Positions 6,218 through 8,000 of a DNA stretch of 8,000 bases are shown piece after piece. Where the stretch lies: positions 1 to 8,000 of the forward strand of contig JAJRUC010000508.1 in NCBI GenBank assembly GCA_024278015.1. The letters are read 5' to 3'. How positions within the stretch are numbered: position 1 is the stretch's first letter; each line of letters begins with the position of its first letter. The notes under the pieces were generated by a model that saw only the letters and a list, made by a program, of their open reading frames with translations, had not been told where the DNA came from and ran no database searches. The position numbers were made by a program, and so were the translations under genes. This DNA is from Chloroflexota bacterium (GTDB lineage Bacteria; Chloroflexota; Anaerolineae; 4572-78).

Positions 6218-6604
6218 CTAACGCCGTGGAAGTCGCACTTGTCGCGCAGCCCCAATCATCAACAAAAGCAAGACGGCAATACCCGGCAAGGTGAAAACCA
6301 GGGTGCTGTTTTCCAGAATACCGCCGGTATTGGGGACTTCGGTCATGGGGGTTGGGGTAGCCGTCGGCGCATCAGTGGCCGGCGGCTCCGGGGTGTCAGT
6401 GGCCGGCGGCGGGGCGGGCGTATCTGTGACTCCGGCGGTGGGTGTTGGGGCGGGAGGCGTTTTGGGTTGGGAACAGCCGCCGAACTGCGTCAACGCCAGT
6501 ACCAGCAAAAGCAGGGCCAAAATAAAGGTGATTAAAAACAAAAGCCGGCGACGGCGACGCGGGGGGGGCGACGGCGGGGTCAGTTCTTTGGTTTCGGCAG
6601 CCAT
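6218..6604 (-). CDS. Small two-helix protein with P/T-rich linker and VPNTGG tail
   Basis: 128 residues. The order is a Pro-rich start with five Arg at 16-20, a hydrophobic helix at about 21-39, an FGGCS sequence with Cys44, a Pro/Thr-rich low-complexity linker at 48-88, VPNTGG at 90-95, a second hydrophobic helix at about 103-119 and a basic end (RQVRLPRR). The last three parts have the arrangement of a sortase sorting signal, with Val in place of the usual Leu in LPxTG. The first helix could be a signal sequence, with C44 a poor lipobox. The start ATG has AGGGAG at 6612-6617, seven bases away. It is convergent with the PBP-like gene, nine bases separating the two stops. No known homologue was recognised; a surface-attached or membrane-tethered spacer protein is plausible. 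Confidence 0.7.
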   Translation of the reverse strand: MAAETKELTPPSPPPRRRRRLLFLITFILALLLLVLALTQFGGCSQPKTPPAPTPTAGVTDTPAPPPATDTPEPPATDAPTATPTPMTEVPNTGGILENSTLVFTLPGIAVLLLLMIGAARQVRLPRR

Positions 6605-6781
6605 AGCGATACTCCCTGTCTGTTTCAGGTGGCTTTTACTGGCACTCAGTCAACTATACTCTGACGGGCAGGGGCGGCTCACGAACCGCCCCTGCTACAG
6701 ATAAACCGGCAAATGCACCCGTGAAAACCATCATTGAATACTAGACATAATTATAAACTACTGAACATAAAACGTCAAGTA
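6605..6781. other. Intergenic gap between minus-strand genes
   Basis: The gap contains the ribosome binding site of the small two-helix gene, a minus-strand TTGACT at 6648-6653 without a matching -10 at standard spacing, the palindromic repeat at 6668-6695 and an AT-rich tract from about 6735 to 6780. No coding sequence or clear terminator is visible. Confidence 0.5.
6668..6695. repeat. Short palindromic repeat, copy 2
   Basis: A perfect ten-base stem, GCAGGGGCGG at 6668-6677 and CCGCCCCTGC at 6686-6695, surrounds an eight-base loop. The first 27 bases match the element at 3711-3737 at 24 positions. It lies in the 177-base gap between the two minus-strand genes. No T tract follows on either strand. 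Confidence 0.75.
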
Positions 6782-7972
6782 TCAACCTGTAGTACTACTC
6801 CGGCCTGCAACTTCCGCCCTGGTTTGGGGCAAGACCAACGCCATCAAGCCCGAAACCAGGGCAAAAGCCGCGCCCAGTTGCATGGCTCCGGCCAGAGTCC
6901 AACTATCGGCCAGCCGGCCGATGCCCAGATTGGCAATGGCGCCCACGCCGAACATAAAGCCCAGCGTCAGGCCGCTGGCCATCGCCTTTTTGCCCGGCAA
7001 CAGCGACTGGCTGATAACCACAATAATGCTGTGCGGCGCGCCGGTCAATCCCCCTGCCAGCAGCGCCAGCGCAAAAGCCGGCCAGCCATCGGCCACCGGT
7101 AAAAAATACAGCGGTATCACCGAGCCGATTAAGGCCGTAAAAACTACCTGTCGCCGTCCCCAGCGGTCGGCGGCCTGCCCGGCCAGCACGCCCATAATGG
7201 CCGCAGCAAACCACATTGTGCCGGTGATGGCCCCGTAGGCGGTCGGTTCCCAGCCTTTTTGCTGAAACAATTTGGGCAAAAAGGTGACTGTGCCCAATTG
7301 CGCCCACGAGCGCGTGGCAATCAGCAGGGCCAGCAGGATAATTCCCCCCCAGGCCACCTGCGCTTTGGGGGCGCTGCCCGTTTGCTTGCCGGGCGATGGG
7401 CGTTGTTTGCGGGGATACGGCGCGGTGAGGAGCAACACCGAAATCGGCAGGACAATCAGGGCCAGTAGTTGCAAACCACGCAAGCCGACCACATCCAGCA
7501 CAAAACCGGCGATGACCGGGCCGCCGGCCAAACCAACCTGCCCAAACAGGAAGAAGAAGGCCGTGGCCGTAGCCGCTTTGCGGGCCGCTGCGCCGGTGCC
7601 GGCGGCATTGGCCGCCCCCACCGGATGAAATGCCCCTGACCCCAGCCCGGCCAGGGCGTAGGGAATGACCAGCCACAAAAAATTCCCTGCGGGAGCCACA
7701 AAAGTAGCCAGGGCCATTAACCCGCCCAGCCACAGCACCGCCCCCCCGGCCAGCCATCGACCACCGTAGCGGTCAGCTATCCAGCCGAACAACGGCTGGC
7801 TGACCGACCCGGCAGCCGTGTACAGACCGGCCGCCAGCCCGATTTGGGCGTTGCTCAAGCCCATCGGCACGCTTAAAAAGGCAATCAGCACCGGCCCGGC
7901 GTTGTTAAATGTATCGACAGTCATATGCCCCAGGGCCGTCGCCAAAAACAGGCGGTTGCGAAGAATGGTCAT
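6782..7972 (-). CDS. MFS transporter, fosmidomycin-resistance (Fsr)-like
   Basis: 396 residues, a normal MFS length, with about 12 hydrophobic helices and a polar central loop around 186-205. Near the start, DTFNNAGPVL at 20-29 is typical of Fsr-like permeases. MFS motif A is present in the N half as GWIADRYGG at 63-71 and again in the C half as AADRWGRR at 267-274. GSGAFHPVGA at 111-120 is another Fsr-family hallmark. Such proteins are proton-driven exporters; Fsr of E. coli exports fosmidomycin, but the substrate here cannot be read from sequence. The start ATG has AAGGAA at 7978-7983, five bases away. It is separated from the small two-helix gene by 177 bases including a palindromic repeat, so it is probably its own unit. 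It has no evident link to the cell-wall genes. Confidence 0.88.
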   Translation of the reverse strand: MTILRNRLFLATALGHMTVDTFNNAGPVLIAFLSVPMGLSNAQIGLAAGLYTAAGSVSQPLFGWIADRYGGRWLAGGAVLWLGGLMALATFVAPAGNFLWLVIPYALAGLGSGAFHPVGAANAAGTGAAARKAATATAFFFLFGQVGLAGGPVIAGFVLDVVGLRGLQLLALIVLPISVLLLTAPYPRKQRPSPGKQTGSAPKAQVAWGGIILLALLIATRSWAQLGTVTFLPKLFQQKGWEPTAYGAITGTMWFAAAIMGVLAGQAADRWGRRQVVFTALIGSVIPLYFLPVADGWPAFALALLAGGLTGAPHSIIVVISQSLLPGKKAMASGLTLGFMFGVGAIANLGIGRLADSWTLAGAMQLGAAFALVSGLMALVLPQTRAEVAGRSSTTG

Positions 7973-8000
7973 CGTTTTTCCTTTTGTTGAACAGGACTTA

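Noticed and set aside
6648..6653. Minus-strand TTGACT as -35 of a promoter for the small gene
   Set aside because: No -10-like hexamer is found 16-18 bases downstream.
6291..6704. Plus-strand open frame rich in Val-Gly-Gly opposite the small two-helix gene
   Set aside because: It is the antisense of a Pro/Thr-rich coding stretch; the minus strand has a binding site, two hydrophobic helices and a VPNTGG-type tail, while the plus frame is low complexity only.
6903..7757. Second long minus-strand frame within the transporter
   Set aside because: It is a frame-shifted shadow of the MFS gene with no membrane-protein character.
1..8000. CRISPR array, tRNA or rRNA genes, insertion sequences
   Set aside because: No regularly spaced direct repeats, cloverleaf or rRNA-like stretches, or transposase genes were seen.

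Overview
The window most resembles a chromosomal segment of a Chloroflexota bacterium, probably Anaerolineae-like. The reasons are its GC-rich coding DNA with many GCC/GGC codons, FHA-domain genes beside a RodA-type gene, a Fosmidomycin-resistance-type MFS transporter, and short G/C-rich palindromes in the intergenic spaces. This placement is by impression of gene content, not by a marker gene, and is tentative.

Layout. Positions 1-339 hold no convincing gene, but carry an imperfect 25-base inverted repeat (30-98) and a G/C-run double hairpin (147-196). A strong sigma70-type promoter (340-368) sits almost directly on the likely GTG start (376) of the first gene, which suggests leaderless translation. 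From there a tightly packed plus-strand series runs: a FhaA-like protein (DUF3662 + FHA), a membrane-anchored FhaB-like FHA protein, a membrane DUF1499 protein, an MtnX-like HAD phosphatase, methylthioadenosine phosphorylase MtnP (own promoter at 2714-2742), a RodA/FtsW-type SEDS glycosyltransferase, and a PbpA-like class B penicillin-binding protein. Two genes follow on the minus strand: a small two-helix protein with a Pro/Thr-rich linker and a sortase-like VPNTGG tail, and an Fsr-like MFS transporter.

How the genes fit together. FhaA, FhaB, RodA and PbpA are the core of the actinobacterial pstP-rodA-pbpA-pknA-pknB locus, which couples Ser/Thr-kinase signalling to cell-wall synthesis. Here the same set appears without a kinase or phosphatase in the window, and with two methionine-salvage genes (mtnX, mtnP) placed between the FHA genes and the SEDS gene.

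The most striking observation is that the PbpA-like protein aligns well with its family but has lost its catalytic residues. The SxxK serine and lysine are Asp206 and Arg209, the KTG lysine is Ile342, and no SxN motif is visible. The reading frame is intact and translationally coupled to the SEDS gene. It therefore looks like a pseudo-transpeptidase kept as a structural or activating partner of the glycosyltransferase. Other points of interest are a probable ATT start codon for mtnX and a family of near-identical palindromes at two intergenic sites.
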